Assembly (NCBI GenBank): GCA_023424015.1
Contig: JAFAEM010000008.1
Coordinates: forward strand, 24,065 to 88,064
Source of the DNA: Bacteroidota bacterium
GTDB lineage: Bacteria > Bacteroidota > Bacteroidia > Chitinophagales > Chitinophagaceae
Length of the DNA: 64,000 bases
Reading direction: 5' to 3'
Shown here: one piece after another, positions 43,870 through 51,908 of the stretch
How positions within the stretch are numbered: the first letter of the stretch is position 1
Layout of the letters: each line of letters opens with the position of its first letter
Notes under the pieces: generated by a model
Told to the model about the DNA's origin: nothing
Database searches by the model: none
Seen by the model: only the letters and a program-made list of their open reading frames with translations
Position numbers and translations under genes: made by a program

Positions 43870-45522
43870 ATGAACATTGAATTTAACCGCAATGAAGATG
43901 CGATGAAACTTTCGCTGGGTGAAATGCGCAGGCGACTGGATAAGATCTATGAGGGTGGAGGGAAAAAAGCGATTGAAAAGCAAAAAGAGAAAAACAAACT
44001 CACATCAAGAGAGCGCATCCAATACCTGCTGGATACCGACAAACCATTTGTAGAGATCGGCGCATTCGCGGGCTACGATATGTATGCCGAACAGGGTGGC
44101 TGCCCCGCAGGCGGCACCGTGGCGGGTGTGGGCTATGTGAGCGGTAAGCAATGCGTGATCATCGCCAACGATCAAACCGTCAAAGCGGGGGCCTGGTTTC
44201 CTATCACCGGCAAAAAAAATTTGCGGCTGCAGGAGATTGCCATGGAAAATCATCTCCCGGTCATATACCTTGTCGATAGCGCGGGCGTATTCCTGCCTAT
44301 GCAGGACGAGATCTTCCCCGACAAAGAACATTTTGGCCGCATCTTTCGCAACAACGCGAGGATGAGCGCGATGGGTATCACACAGATTGCCGCGGTGATG
44401 GGCCCCTGCGTGGCCGGTGGCGCTTACCTGCCCATCATGAGTGATGAAACCCTGATGGTGGAAGGCAATGGTTCCATCTACCTGGCAGGACCCTACCTTG
44501 TAAAAGCCGCTATTGGCGAAAACATAGACAATGAAACACTGGGTGGCGCCGCCACCCATACAGAAATATCGGGTATTGCCGATTACAAATTCAGCACCGA
44601 ACAGGCTTGCATGGATCATATCAAAACCATGATCGGCATGCTGGGTGCAAAGCCCAGCGCAGGTTTCGACCGGGTTGCCGCAAAGCCGCCCGCGAAAAAT
44701 CCTGAAGAACTCTACGGCATCTTCCCCTCCGATGGCAAACCCTACGATGTGCTGTATATTATTGAACGCCTTGTCGACGATTCGGTATTTGAACAATTCA
44801 AGGAGGATTACGGTAAAACCATTGTATGCGGCTATGGCCGTATCGACGGATGGGCAGTGGGAATTGTAGCCAACCAGCGACTGGTGGTAAAAGCCAAAAA
44901 AAGCAGTAAAAGCGGAAGCACCGAAAGCGTGGAAATGCAAATGGGTGGTGTGATCTACAACGATAGCGCCGATAAAGCAGCCCGGTTCATCCTGAACTGT
45001 AACCAGAAAAAAATCCCCCTGGTCTTCCTGCAGGATGTGACAGGATTTATGGTAGGCAGCCGGAGTGAACACGCAGGCATCATCAAGGACGGTGCAAAAC
45101 TGGTTAATGCTGTTGCCAACTCCATCGTACCAAAGATCACGATCGTAACAGGCAACTCGTATGGAGCCGGCAACTATGCCATGTGTGGCAAAGCCTATGA
45201 TCCCCGTTTCATCTATGCCTGGCCGACGGCAAAGATCGCGGTGATGGGTGGTGATGCCGCAGCCAAAACTTTGTTACAGATCGAAGTGGCCTCTTTAAAA
45301 TCAAAAGGTGAAACGATCTCCGCGGAGCGTGAAAAAAAATTACTGGATGAAATAAAAAGTCGTTACGACCGGCAGACCTCCCCCTACTACGCCGCGGCAA
45401 GGCTTTGGGTAGATGATATCATCGACCCGCTCGACACGCGGAAACTGATCTCGGAAGGCATTCACGCGGCCAATCACAATGCCGATATCAGCGAACTTAA
45501 AACTGGTGTATTCCAGGTTTAG
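43870..45522 (+). CDS. Acyl-CoA carboxylase, carboxyltransferase (beta) subunit
   Basis: A 550-residue biotin-dependent carboxyltransferase with two crotonase-like halves. Conserved blocks include KNKLTSRERIQYLLD, EQGGCPAGGTVAGVGYVSG, LVDSAGVFLPMQDEIFPD, MGPCVAGGAYLPIMSDE and, in the second half, FLQDVTGFMVGSRSEHAGII and TGNSYGAGNYAMCGKAYDP. The wording of the middle blocks is nearest methylcrotonyl-CoA carboxylase, so leucine breakdown is a good guess, but propionyl-CoA or another short acyl-CoA cannot be excluded. The partner biotin carboxylase (alpha) is not in the window. The start is the ATG at 43870; a TTG lies three codons earlier. An exact promoter element is at 43843-43850. Confidence 0.93.
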   Translation: MNIEFNRNEDAMKLSLGEMRRRLDKIYEGGGKKAIEKQKEKNKLTSRERIQYLLDTDKPFVEIGAFAGYDMYAEQGGCPAGGTVAGVGYVSGKQCVIIANDQTVKAGAWFPITGKKNLRLQEIAMENHLPVIYLVDSAGVFLPMQDEIFPDKEHFGRIFRNNARMSAMGITQIAAVMGPCVAGGAYLPIMSDETLMVEGNGSIYLAGPYLVKAAIGENIDNETLGGAATHTEISGIADYKFSTEQACMDHIKTMIGMLGAKPSAGFDRVAAKPPAKNPEELYGIFPSDGKPYDVLYIIERLVDDSVFEQFKEDYGKTIVCGYGRIDGWAVGIVANQRLVVKAKKSSKSGSTESVEMQMGGVIYNDSADKAARFILNCNQKKIPLVFLQDVTGFMVGSRSEHAGIIKDGAKLVNAVANSIVPKITIVTGNSYGAGNYAMCGKAYDPRFIYAWPTAKIAVMGGDAAAKTLLQIEVASLKSKGETISAEREKKLLDEIKSRYDRQTSPYYAAARLWVDDIIDPLDTRKLISEGIHAANHNADISELKTGVFQV

Positions 45523-45574
45523 CAATCGCCTCCTTTAACTTTCTCAGAATACTAAGCAGCGCGATAAAAAGGGA

Positions 45575-46048
45575 ATGAACATGTCAGATCAAATAATTAT
45601 GTATACAGACGGGGCATCCAGGGGGAATCCGGGACCTGGTGGTTATGGTACGATCCTGAAATACGGGCATCGGTCGAAGGAACTTTCACAGGGATACCGG
45701 CTGACAACCAACAACAGGATGGAACTGATGGCTGTTATCGCAGGATTGCAGGCTTTAAAAAAAGAGAATATCCCGATCACGATTTATAGCGACAGCCAGT
45801 ATGTGGTGAAGGCCGTTGAGCAGGGATGGCTGAAGAACTGGATCGCTACGGATTTTAAAGGCGGTAAGAAAAACAAAGATCTCTGGATGCAGTATCATGA
45901 ACTGGCGAAGAATAAGAAGATCCGGTTTGTGTGGGTGAAGGGTCACGCGGATAATCCTTTCAACAATCGTTGTGACTGGCTGGCCACCACGGCGGCTGAT
46001 GGCCACGATCTCTTGCCTGATACGGGCTACGAGTTGGCCACTAATTAG
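45575..46048 (+). CDS. rnhA: Ribonuclease HI
   Basis: A 157-residue enzyme with the four catalytic acids of RNase HI: Asp12 in MYTDGASRGNPGPGGYG, Glu50 in NNRMELMAVI, Asp73 in IYSDSQYVVKA and Asp134 in NNRCDWLATTA, with His124 in VWVKGHADNPFN. It cuts the RNA strand of RNA-DNA hybrids, removing primers and R-loops. ATG at 45575 or 45581 may be the start. The final codons (GAG TTG GCC ACT AAT TAG) look like a unit of the dispersed TTGGCCACGAATT repeat that follows, so the repeat seems to have supplied the last residues and stop. Confidence 0.95.
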   Translation: MNMSDQIIMYTDGASRGNPGPGGYGTILKYGHRSKELSQGYRLTTNNRMELMAVIAGLQALKKENIPITIYSDSQYVVKAVEQGWLKNWIATDFKGGKKNKDLWMQYHELAKNKKIRFVWVKGHADNPFNNRCDWLATTAADGHDLLPDTGYELATN

Positions 46049-46393
46049 ATGTTTATCTGCCTTCGGCAGAAGGGGTAGCCACGGATTGCACGGATTAACA
46101 CGGATTATAGCTGCCTGCGGCAGGGGGATTGGCCACGAATGACACGAATTGCACGAATAGGGCCACAGATTACACAGATTGCACGGATTAATCTCCGTGT
46201 AGTCCGTGTTTCCTTCGTGTAGTCCGTGACCAAAAGAATTTGATTTGCCACTGATTACTCAGATTTCACAGATTAATTTTTACTGGCCTGCGGCAGGTGA
46301 TGGCCACGAATGACACGAATGAGTTCGCTGAGGTAAACACACAGGTTACGAGGAAGTTAATCAGTGTTAATCCGTGCAATCCGTGGCCTAAAA
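46036..46393. repeat. CACGGAT/CACGAAT dispersed repeat block
   Basis: About 350 bases of units such as TAGCCACGGATTGCACGGAT, GGCCACGAATGACACGAATT and the closing GTGCAATCCGTGGCC, with the palindrome CTGCCTGCGGCAG in several forms. It overlaps the end of rnhA and stops about 20 bases before the DUF71 gene. Units occur in both orientations. Confidence 0.85.
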
Positions 46394-46413
46394 AAATTTT
46401 GAATTAGATTAAA

Positions 46414-47076
46414 ATGATCAAAAACACGCTATGTTCATGGAGTGGTGGTAAAGACAGCTGCTTTGCTCTTATGCAGGCAATTAATCTTGGGTATCTGCCA
46501 AAGGTTTTGCTGAATGTATTGAATGAGGAAGGAAATATCTCGCGGTCGCATGGAATTCCTTCTACTATACTTGAAGCACAGGCTGCGGCGGCAGGTCTGC
46601 CGATACACCTGATCAGCAGCTCCTGGCAGGATTATGAAATCAAATTCACCGGCGCTTTATCAACACTGAAAAAAGAATATGACCTGCACTATACTGTCTT
46701 TGGTGATATCGATCTGCAGGCGCATCGCGATTGGGAAGAAAAAGTTTGCCAGAACGCTGGTCTCGCCGCGGTGCTCCCCCTATGGAAACAAGACCGCAAA
46801 AAACTCGTGATCCAAATGCTCGAAGCCGGTATCGATACAATGATCGTTAGTTGTAATGACACGATGGGTGAAAAGTTTATCGGGCGCCGTATCGACCTCC
46901 CACTGATCGATGAACTGGAATCTCTGGGCATCGATCCCTGCGGTGAAAACGGAGAGTATCATACCCTGGTATTAGACTGCCCACTTTTCTCATCAGGTCT
47001 GAACGCGGTTGTCACGAATACGATCAAACACGACAGATACTGGTTTGGCCAATTGGATCTCCGCGATAATTCATGA
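46414..47076 (+). CDS. DUF71 / Dph6-like ATP pyrophosphatase
   Basis: A 220-residue PP-loop ATPase. The N-terminal SWSGGKDSCFAL (residues 8-19) is the pyrophosphate-binding loop. Family blocks are SRSHGIPSTILEAQAAAAGL, VFGDIDLQAHRDWEE and GENGEYHTLVLDCPLFSSG at the C-terminus. The archaeal and eukaryotic relative Dph6 joins ammonia to diphthine; bacteria lack diphthamide, and comparative work has linked bacterial DUF71 proteins to vitamin B12 salvage. The substrate here is therefore open. The converging neighbour is a small membrane protein (DUF6580), which would fit a nutrient-uptake role. No cobalamin riboswitch is visible; upstream is only repeat sequence. Confidence 0.88.
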   Translation: MIKNTLCSWSGGKDSCFALMQAINLGYLPKVLLNVLNEEGNISRSHGIPSTILEAQAAAAGLPIHLISSSWQDYEIKFTGALSTLKKEYDLHYTVFGDIDLQAHRDWEEKVCQNAGLAAVLPLWKQDRKKLVIQMLEAGIDTMIVSCNDTMGEKFIGRRIDLPLIDELESLGIDPCGENGEYHTLVLDCPLFSSGLNAVVTNTIKHDRYWFGQLDLRDNS

Positions 47077-47089
47077 GGTAACTACAAAA

Positions 47090-47113
47090 AAAGATCCTCT
47101 CTTTCGAAAGGAT
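47090..47113. terminator. Hairpin between converging DUF71 and DUF6580 genes
   Basis: GATCCT and AGGATC form the outer stem around a short palindromic centre (CTTTCGAAAG), with a run of A before it. That gives a T run on the minus strand, so it best serves the DUF6580 transcript. Confidence 0.55.
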
Positions 47114-47146
47114 CCAAAATCTCATGTGAATGATCATCCCGATCTA

Positions 47147-47719
47147 TTAACCAGCCAGGGTAATGGCAGTTCTTCTCTTTGCCAGGTAATTATAGGCCAG
47201 CAGGATAGCTGGTAGGAATACCAGGGTCGATATCAATGCATTTTTATAAAAAGGAAGGCCGGCAGCATAGCAGGTCATCAGGCCGCTAAAATCCCTTGTA
47301 TAGACAACTTCGCCGGCAGACATCCAGACACCAAAATTCGATAACAGGAAAAACGCGGTGGGAGCAGCAAAAGCACCGGCCAGGAGACTGGTAAAATTGC
47401 GTCCTCTAAGCAACCAGCCAATTAAAGTGGCTGTGAGCAGTATCGCATAGTTTTTAAGTTGGCCGTCATAAAAACCGGCATACGCAAACAAACCCTGTGT
47501 GTATAAAAGATGTATGATGGCATCGCTGATAAATAAGGCGATCAGGGGTAACAAAAATGAACTGCCCTTTTGGCGACTGATAAATCCTGCAAATAATGCG
47601 ATCGCGAAAATGGGCGAGAAACCGGACCAGTCGAGATCGGGTCCAAAGAGATATTTACAAACTGTAGCCAGCGCTACCAGGATGATCGTAAAAACAATTA
47701 GTCTTCCGTTGTTATTCAT
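47147..47719 (-). CDS. DUF6580 family membrane protein
   Basis: A 190-residue integral membrane protein with about five to six helices (VFTIILVALATVCKYLFG, FSPIFAIALFAGFISRQ, FLLPLIALFISDAIIHLL, YAILLTATLIGWLL, LLAGAFAAPTAFFLLS, ALISTLVFLPAILLAYN). The layout resembles the substrate-binding S components of ECF vitamin transporters, and DUF6580 members are annotated as putative transporters. The loop WMSAGEVVYTRDFSGLMTCY is the family's conserved part. It converges on a DUF71 gene linked by others to B12 salvage, so transport of a corrinoid or related compound is a hypothesis. No ECF ATPase is present here. Confidence 0.82.
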   Translation of the reverse strand: MNNNGRLIVFTIILVALATVCKYLFGPDLDWSGFSPIFAIALFAGFISRQKGSSFLLPLIALFISDAIIHLLYTQGLFAYAGFYDGQLKNYAILLTATLIGWLLRGRNFTSLLAGAFAAPTAFFLLSNFGVWMSAGEVVYTRDFSGLMTCYAAGLPFYKNALISTLVFLPAILLAYNYLAKRRTAITLAG

Positions 47720-47785
47720 ATTAATTATTTGAGCAATAAACGATTCAGCAATTCAGACTGCAAAAATAAACGAATTAAAGCGATT

Positions 47786-49015
47786 TCAGGCCGATTTATC
47801 AACACCAGGCAGCGGCACTGTGGATTTAAACAGCCAGGAAGGCTGATTCGCCCGGATACTAATTTCTTTCCCCGGGAAAATAATTGCAGATGGCTGCCCG
47901 CTGCGGAGGGTGATCTCCCGTTCTCCGTGACTCAGCACCACTTCTCCATCGATAAGCAATAATATTTCCGCTGTAGATGGCACAAAACTGGTTTGATCAC
48001 CAACATGCAGTGTATAACTGCTTAATTCAAAGTCAGGCGCTGTTGTTCGATAAATAAGTTCAACCCCTGCCCGATCGCCTTTAATAATATTCGGATATGT
48101 GGGCTCGCATTTTACATGCTTCAGTAACTCGGGCACATCAATATGTTTGCTCGTCAGTCCACCACGCAAAACATTATCCGAACTGGCCATGATCTCAACA
48201 TTTTGTCCTTCCAGGTAAGCGTGCGGCACGCCTGCATCCTGGAATATCGCTTCACCCCTACGCAACGCAACCAGGTTGAAAAGGTAGATAGAAAATATGC
48301 CTCTATCGGCATGGTCCTGTTTGGAGTAATCAATTGCCGCCCTGGCAGCCCAGAAATCTGCTGAAGACCGCTCCAGCCTGCCCTCATTGTATAAGGGTAC
48401 GATCCTGTCAAGCAATGGCTGCAGGCGAGTGTCAACTTCGGATTGCGGCAGTTCCATCACAGTCTTATAAAGACCCTGGTATCCTTCTTTTTCAAATATG
48501 GGCATCAGGTGTTTTAACTCCGGCACGGCCTGTAGAGTTTGTTTCAATTCCTTTTCGGGTTTGAATCCGTGCAATAACCAGAAATCGCTAATGGCCACCG
48601 CCAGCTCGGGTTTATGATTATCATCCTTGTAATTCCGGGTGGGTGAGTCGAGCATAATTCCCTTTTCATTTTCGGCGGCGAAATCGCGTTCAGCCGCGCT
48701 TTTGCCGGGATGCACCTGTATCGATAGCATTCCTTTTACATCCAGCGCTTTCAACAGGTAAGGCAGGTTGCCAAAGCGTGCCGCCACATATTCCCCAAGT
48801 GCTGTAGGTGACATCGTTGAAAAAAAATCCCTTAGCAGCCGGGTGGATCCATCCTCCCCCACTACCCGGCATTCAGCCTGGGGATGCACACCCAGCCAAT
48901 ATTCGGCAAAAGGCTTATTCTCCCGGTTGTCGAGCTGTAAAAGGGAGGGGATAAAATTGTATCCGCCCCAGTCATAGTGCTTCACGGTGCCTTGTAACAG
49001 ATTGACCACGTCCAT
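47786..49015 (-). CDS. manA: Mannose-6-phosphate isomerase, class I
   Basis: A 409-residue cupin enzyme. I start at the ATG at 49015 (MDVVNLLQGTVKHYDWGG), because the family begins at this point; the frame runs 40 codons further but lacks homology. Zinc ligands are Gln100 and His102 in LSIQVHPGKSAAE, Glu137 in NHKPELAVAI, and the His in FQDAGVPHAYLEG. The DWGG start, PFAEYWLGVHP and LRGGLTSKHIDVPEL blocks are typical. It interconverts mannose-6-phosphate and fructose-6-phosphate, feeding GDP-mannose synthesis or mannose use. It diverges from yraN with 31 bases between starts. Confidence 0.95.
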   Translation of the reverse strand: MDVVNLLQGTVKHYDWGGYNFIPSLLQLDNRENKPFAEYWLGVHPQAECRVVGEDGSTRLLRDFFSTMSPTALGEYVAARFGNLPYLLKALDVKGMLSIQVHPGKSAAERDFAAENEKGIMLDSPTRNYKDDNHKPELAVAISDFWLLHGFKPEKELKQTLQAVPELKHLMPIFEKEGYQGLYKTVMELPQSEVDTRLQPLLDRIVPLYNEGRLERSSADFWAARAAIDYSKQDHADRGIFSIYLFNLVALRRGEAIFQDAGVPHAYLEGQNVEIMASSDNVLRGGLTSKHIDVPELLKHVKCEPTYPNIIKGDRAGVELIYRTTAPDFELSSYTLHVGDQTSFVPSTAEILLLIDGEVVLSHGEREITLRSGQPSAIIFPGKEISIRANQPSWLFKSTVPLPGVDKSA

Positions 49016-49046
49016 AAAAAAAATTAACTTGAAACAAATATAGTTC

Positions 49047-49400
49047 ATGGCCACGCATAATAAATTTGGAGCCGACGGTGAAAAGCTTGCTGCGGACTGG
49101 CTGGAGGGCAAAGGATTCGAAATTTTGCACCGCAACTGGCGCCATTCCTATTATGAGATCGATATCATTGCGAAGAAAAACAAGATGCTTCATTTTATAG
49201 AGGTAAAATGCCGGAACTATTCGCTGGGATTCCCGGAAGACAGTGTTACGAGGAAAAAATTTAAGAACCTGCAGAAAGCAGCCAATGAATATCTTTTCCT
49301 GAATCCCGGTCATAAATGGATCCAGTATGATATTGTTTCGATCACTTTTTTCAAAAATAAAGAACCGGAATATTTTCTACTGGAAGATGTGTTTTTATAA
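49047..49400 (+). CDS. YraN family protein (UPF0102)
   Basis: A 117-residue protein with the YraN signature: KFGADGEKLAADWLEGKGFE at the start, then HSYYEIDIIAKKNKMLHFIEVKCR. The Glu-x-Asp and Glu-x-Lys pairs (EIDII, EVKCR) are the PD-(D/E)XK nuclease active-site pattern. Members are small nuclease-like proteins, perhaps acting on Holliday junctions or damaged DNA, with no settled function. It diverges from manA, and lies 29 bases from the end of the converging YkgJ-type gene. Confidence 0.92.
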   Translation: MATHNKFGADGEKLAADWLEGKGFEILHRNWRHSYYEIDIIAKKNKMLHFIEVKCRNYSLGFPEDSVTRKKFKNLQKAANEYLFLNPGHKWIQYDIVSITFFKNKEPEYFLLEDVFL

Positions 49401-49429
49401 AGCCAATTCGATTTATAGCATCGCGAACT

Positions 49430-49981
49430 TTAATAGGTCTTACCAACTGTTCCGTTCCCGGTAATTATGTTACTCTCCACAGACATCTTTAATTTCTCAA
49501 CCAGCCTGTAGGTGGCGGGGCAATATTCAATATTCTGCTTATGTACATGGGCATAATCGCTGAACCGCTTGCGTAAATGTGGGAAGCCTGCGCAATCCGC
49601 GGGCCGAATGGCATAGATGCTGCATTTATTATCGCTGAGGTTTAAGAACTGGCAGGGCTCCTGCTTATTCAGCCAGTCACCGTCCTTTTTCTTTTCTTTC
49701 CGTAACCATTTCTTTTGAAACTCCTCAACAGTTTGTCCGAAATGTGCGGATATCCTTTTCATATCCGCGGCAGTGAATGTCGGCGTCATTGTTTTGCAGC
49801 AATTGGCACAGGTAAGACAATCAATTTCACGCCAGGTTTCCTGTTCTAATGTAGCTGTTAACTTAGCTGTATTTCTTGATGGATGTTTTTCGAGTTTGGT
49901 CAGGAAACGGCGAAATGCACTCTTATTCGCCTGGGCTTTTTTCCTGAAGACCTTTAGGTTCACGGGTTTCATCTCGTTCAT
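49430..49981 (-). CDS. YkgJ-type cysteine-cluster protein
   Basis: A 183-residue protein with eight conserved cysteines: Cys55, 58, 61 and 62 in CLTCANCCKTM, then Cys110 and 120 in EPCQFLNLSDNKCSIYAIRP, Cys130 in ADCAGFPH and Cys154 in IEYCPATYR. This is the pattern of the UPF0153/YkgJ (CxxCxxCC) family, thought to bind zinc or an iron-sulfur cluster. The N-terminal 45 residues are very basic. The function is unknown; family members are often near flagellar or ribosome-related genes, not the case here. Confidence 0.9.
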   Translation of the reverse strand: MNEMKPVNLKVFRKKAQANKSAFRRFLTKLEKHPSRNTAKLTATLEQETWREIDCLTCANCCKTMTPTFTAADMKRISAHFGQTVEEFQKKWLRKEKKKDGDWLNKQEPCQFLNLSDNKCSIYAIRPADCAGFPHLRKRFSDYAHVHKQNIEYCPATYRLVEKLKMSVESNIITGNGTVGKTY

Positions 49982-50027
49982 GCGCCGAAGATAGGTTTAA
50001 TAAATTTTCAAAATACTCAACAATGGC

Positions 50028-50035
50028 TATTTTTG
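50028..50035 (+). promoter_or_regulatory. -7 promoter element of the following lipoprotein gene
   Basis: TATTTTTG matches TAnnTTTG exactly, 21 bases before the ATG at 50057. It rules out the TTG at 50033 as start. Confidence 0.65.
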
Positions 50036-50056
50036 TTTGAACACAAACCAATAATC

Positions 50057-50716
50057 ATGAGACTCATTTTCGTTGCAATTTTTTTTAGCTGCCTGGCCTG
50101 GGGTTTTGGATCCTGTAAATCCTCATCCGGTGGTACACCAACATTTTGTGATACTGCCTGCCTGCAGGATTCGATCAAATTTATAAAAGAAGATCATCCG
50201 CTAAAGCCATACGTCTACATTAGTGCCAACAATTGCAACGCTGATACGATCACCTGGAGCTATATCGATATGGGCATTAACCGCAAACTGGGTCTGCCCG
50301 ACCTGGTAGGCACCGCGGTAAAATTAAATAAAGACTATATCACCTGCTTTATCAAGGATACTTCCTATGCCTGGGTACTTTTTAATGATTGCAGCAATGG
50401 ACGCGGATACTCCTTAAAGATCCCTTACAATAAACAGGAAAATATTGGCAGAAAAAGCAGCGCCATCAATAAGTTCGATCCCAAATTTGATATAGCGGAT
50501 GGCCTGGTAGCTTATTCCGATCGCGGCAACCTGTTTGTAGAGGATATGGCAACCGGCAAAACGGCCATGATGACCTTTGGCGCCAAAGTGGATATCGATT
50601 ACGACGCGATACATGAAACGGTTGACTCCGTGCATGTGACGCCGACACGAACCTGGGCACGTGTGAAACTCGGTAAGGAATGGAAGACCTTTGAAAAAAA
50701 TATCGAACTCAAATAA
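50057..50716 (+). CDS. Hypothetical lipoprotein
   Basis: A 219-residue lipoprotein (MRLIFVAIFFSCLAWGFGSC, then KSSSGG). I do not recognise a named family. The mature part has cysteines near its N-terminus (FCDTACLQDS, NNCNADTITW, ITCFIKD, NDCSNGRGY), which may form disulfides, and a beta-rich pattern (LFVEDMATGKTAMMTFGAKV). The final segment (SVHVTPTRTWARVKLGKEWK) overlaps the start region of the recombinase gene. The exact promoter element just upstream supports the ATG at 50057. Coupling with the recombinase gene may be by overlap, though the two functions look unrelated. Confidence 0.75.
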   Translation: MRLIFVAIFFSCLAWGFGSCKSSSGGTPTFCDTACLQDSIKFIKEDHPLKPYVYISANNCNADTITWSYIDMGINRKLGLPDLVGTAVKLNKDYITCFIKDTSYAWVLFNDCSNGRGYSLKIPYNKQENIGRKSSAINKFDPKFDIADGLVAYSDRGNLFVEDMATGKTAMMTFGAKVDIDYDAIHETVDSVHVTPTRTWARVKLGKEWKTFEKNIELK

Positions 50717-50738
50717 CCCTAATCCCAAAACCTCCCCC

Positions 50739-51638
50739 GTGTGGGAACAATATAAAAAAGGATTCAAAGCCTACCTGCAACTGGAGAAATCACTCTCCGA
50801 TCATTCGGTCGAAGCCTATCTGCGGGATATTGATAAACTCACGCAATACCTGCAGGAGGCTTCTTCCATGAAGAAGCCATCTGAAGTGACACTAAAGGAT
50901 CTGCAACAACTGAATAAGTGGGTTGCTGAACTGGGAATGACTGCGTCTTCCCAGGCCAGGATGATCTCAGGTATCCGGGCATTTTATAAATATTGTACGC
51001 TGGAGAATATCTCCAGCAGCGATCCTACGACTCTGCTGGAAGCGCCAAAGCTCAAGCGTAGTCTCCCGGACGTGTTAAGTTTTGAGGAGATCGAGAATAT
51101 CATTGCACAGGTAGATCTTAGCAAGCCCGAAGGCGGGCGTAATAAAGCGATTTTGGAAACCATGTATAGCTGCGGGCTGCGGGTGAGTGAAACGGTGAAC
51201 CTGACTATTTCCCAATTATATCTCGAAGCAGGCTTTATCCGCGTGATCGGCAAGGGAGATAAGGAAAGACTGGTGCCGATTGGAAAGAGTGCGGTGAAGT
51301 TTATAAATATTTACAAGAATCAATTGCGGGTTCATATACAACCGCAACCCGGCAGCGAGGATATTTTATTCCTCAACAATCGTGGCACAAGATTGTCAAG
51401 GGTGATGATCTTCCTGATCATAAAAGATCTGACACATAAAGCCGGGATAAAAAAAACGGTGTCGCCGCATACTTTCCGGCACTCGTTCGCCACTCACCTC
51501 GTGGAAGGAGGTGCTGATCTTCGTGCTGTGCAGGAGATGCTGGGACATGAGAGTATCACCACCACCGAGATCTATACCCATCTTGACCGTGAATTCCTCA
51601 AAAAAACATTGGAAAACTTTCATCCGGCATACAAATAA
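50739..51638 (+). CDS. xerD: XerC/XerD-type tyrosine recombinase
   Basis: A tyrosine recombinase of about 299 residues. The N-terminal SAM-like core-binding domain (YLQLEKSLSDHSVEAYLRDI) is followed by the catalytic domain with Arg in YSCGLRVSETVNLTI, Lys in GKGDKERLVPIGK, His and Arg in VSPHTFRHSFATHLVEGG, His in MLGHESITTTEIYTH and the nucleophile Tyr in EIYTH. The whole layout is that of chromosomal XerD, which resolves dimers at dif with XerC and FtsK. The frame has no ATG. A GTG at 50739 (MWEQYKKGFKAYLQ...) fits the family N-terminus; a TTG at 50691 would add 16 residues and overlap the lipoprotein gene. It is not next to any integron or phage genes. Confidence 0.9.
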   Translation: MWEQYKKGFKAYLQLEKSLSDHSVEAYLRDIDKLTQYLQEASSMKKPSEVTLKDLQQLNKWVAELGMTASSQARMISGIRAFYKYCTLENISSSDPTTLLEAPKLKRSLPDVLSFEEIENIIAQVDLSKPEGGRNKAILETMYSCGLRVSETVNLTISQLYLEAGFIRVIGKGDKERLVPIGKSAVKFINIYKNQLRVHIQPQPGSEDILFLNNRGTRLSRVMIFLIIKDLTHKAGIKKTVSPHTFRHSFATHLVEGGADLRAVQEMLGHESITTTEIYTHLDREFLKKTLENFHPAYK

Positions 51639-51664
51639 TATATGGTTCACTTGAAACCAATGAA

Positions 51665-51808
51665 ACCCTCTGTGCACTTCGTGCAAATCTTCGTGCCCTT
51701 CGTGACCAAAAATGGACACGGAGGAAACAGAGGAAACACGAAGAACACAGAGGTTTTATTGAATTTTCTCCGTGCCCTTTGTGCAAATCTTCGTGCCCTT
51801 TGTGACCT
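51665..51808. repeat. Variant dispersed repeat (CTTCGTGCCCTTCGTGACC type)
   Basis: Units like GTGCAAATCTTCGTGCCCTT and CACGGAGGAAACAGAGGAAAC lie in both orientations between the converging recombinase and VWA genes. The theme (short words ending in CGTG) is like the other repeat blocks, but the words differ. Confidence 0.75.
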
Positions 51809-51814
51809 TAAAAA

Positions 51815-51836
51815 AGGAGCCGGTAGAAACCAGCTC
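51815..51836. terminator. Hairpin between xerD and the VWA gene
   Basis: GGAGC-C-GGT and ACC-A-GCTCC form a stem with one mismatch and an AGAA loop, preceded by AAAAAA on the plus strand. That gives a T run on the minus strand, so it best ends the VWA transcript. Confidence 0.65.
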
Positions 51837-51908
51837 CGTATCAGTTAACCGGCTGTTAATTGATTACTTTTATGACGTTTAGTTGGAAGTTTTGTTACCA
51901 TGCATTTG

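Noticed and set aside
50739..51638. Phage or mobile-element integrase
   Set aside because: Length, domain layout and context fit chromosomal XerD; no phage or transfer genes are nearby.
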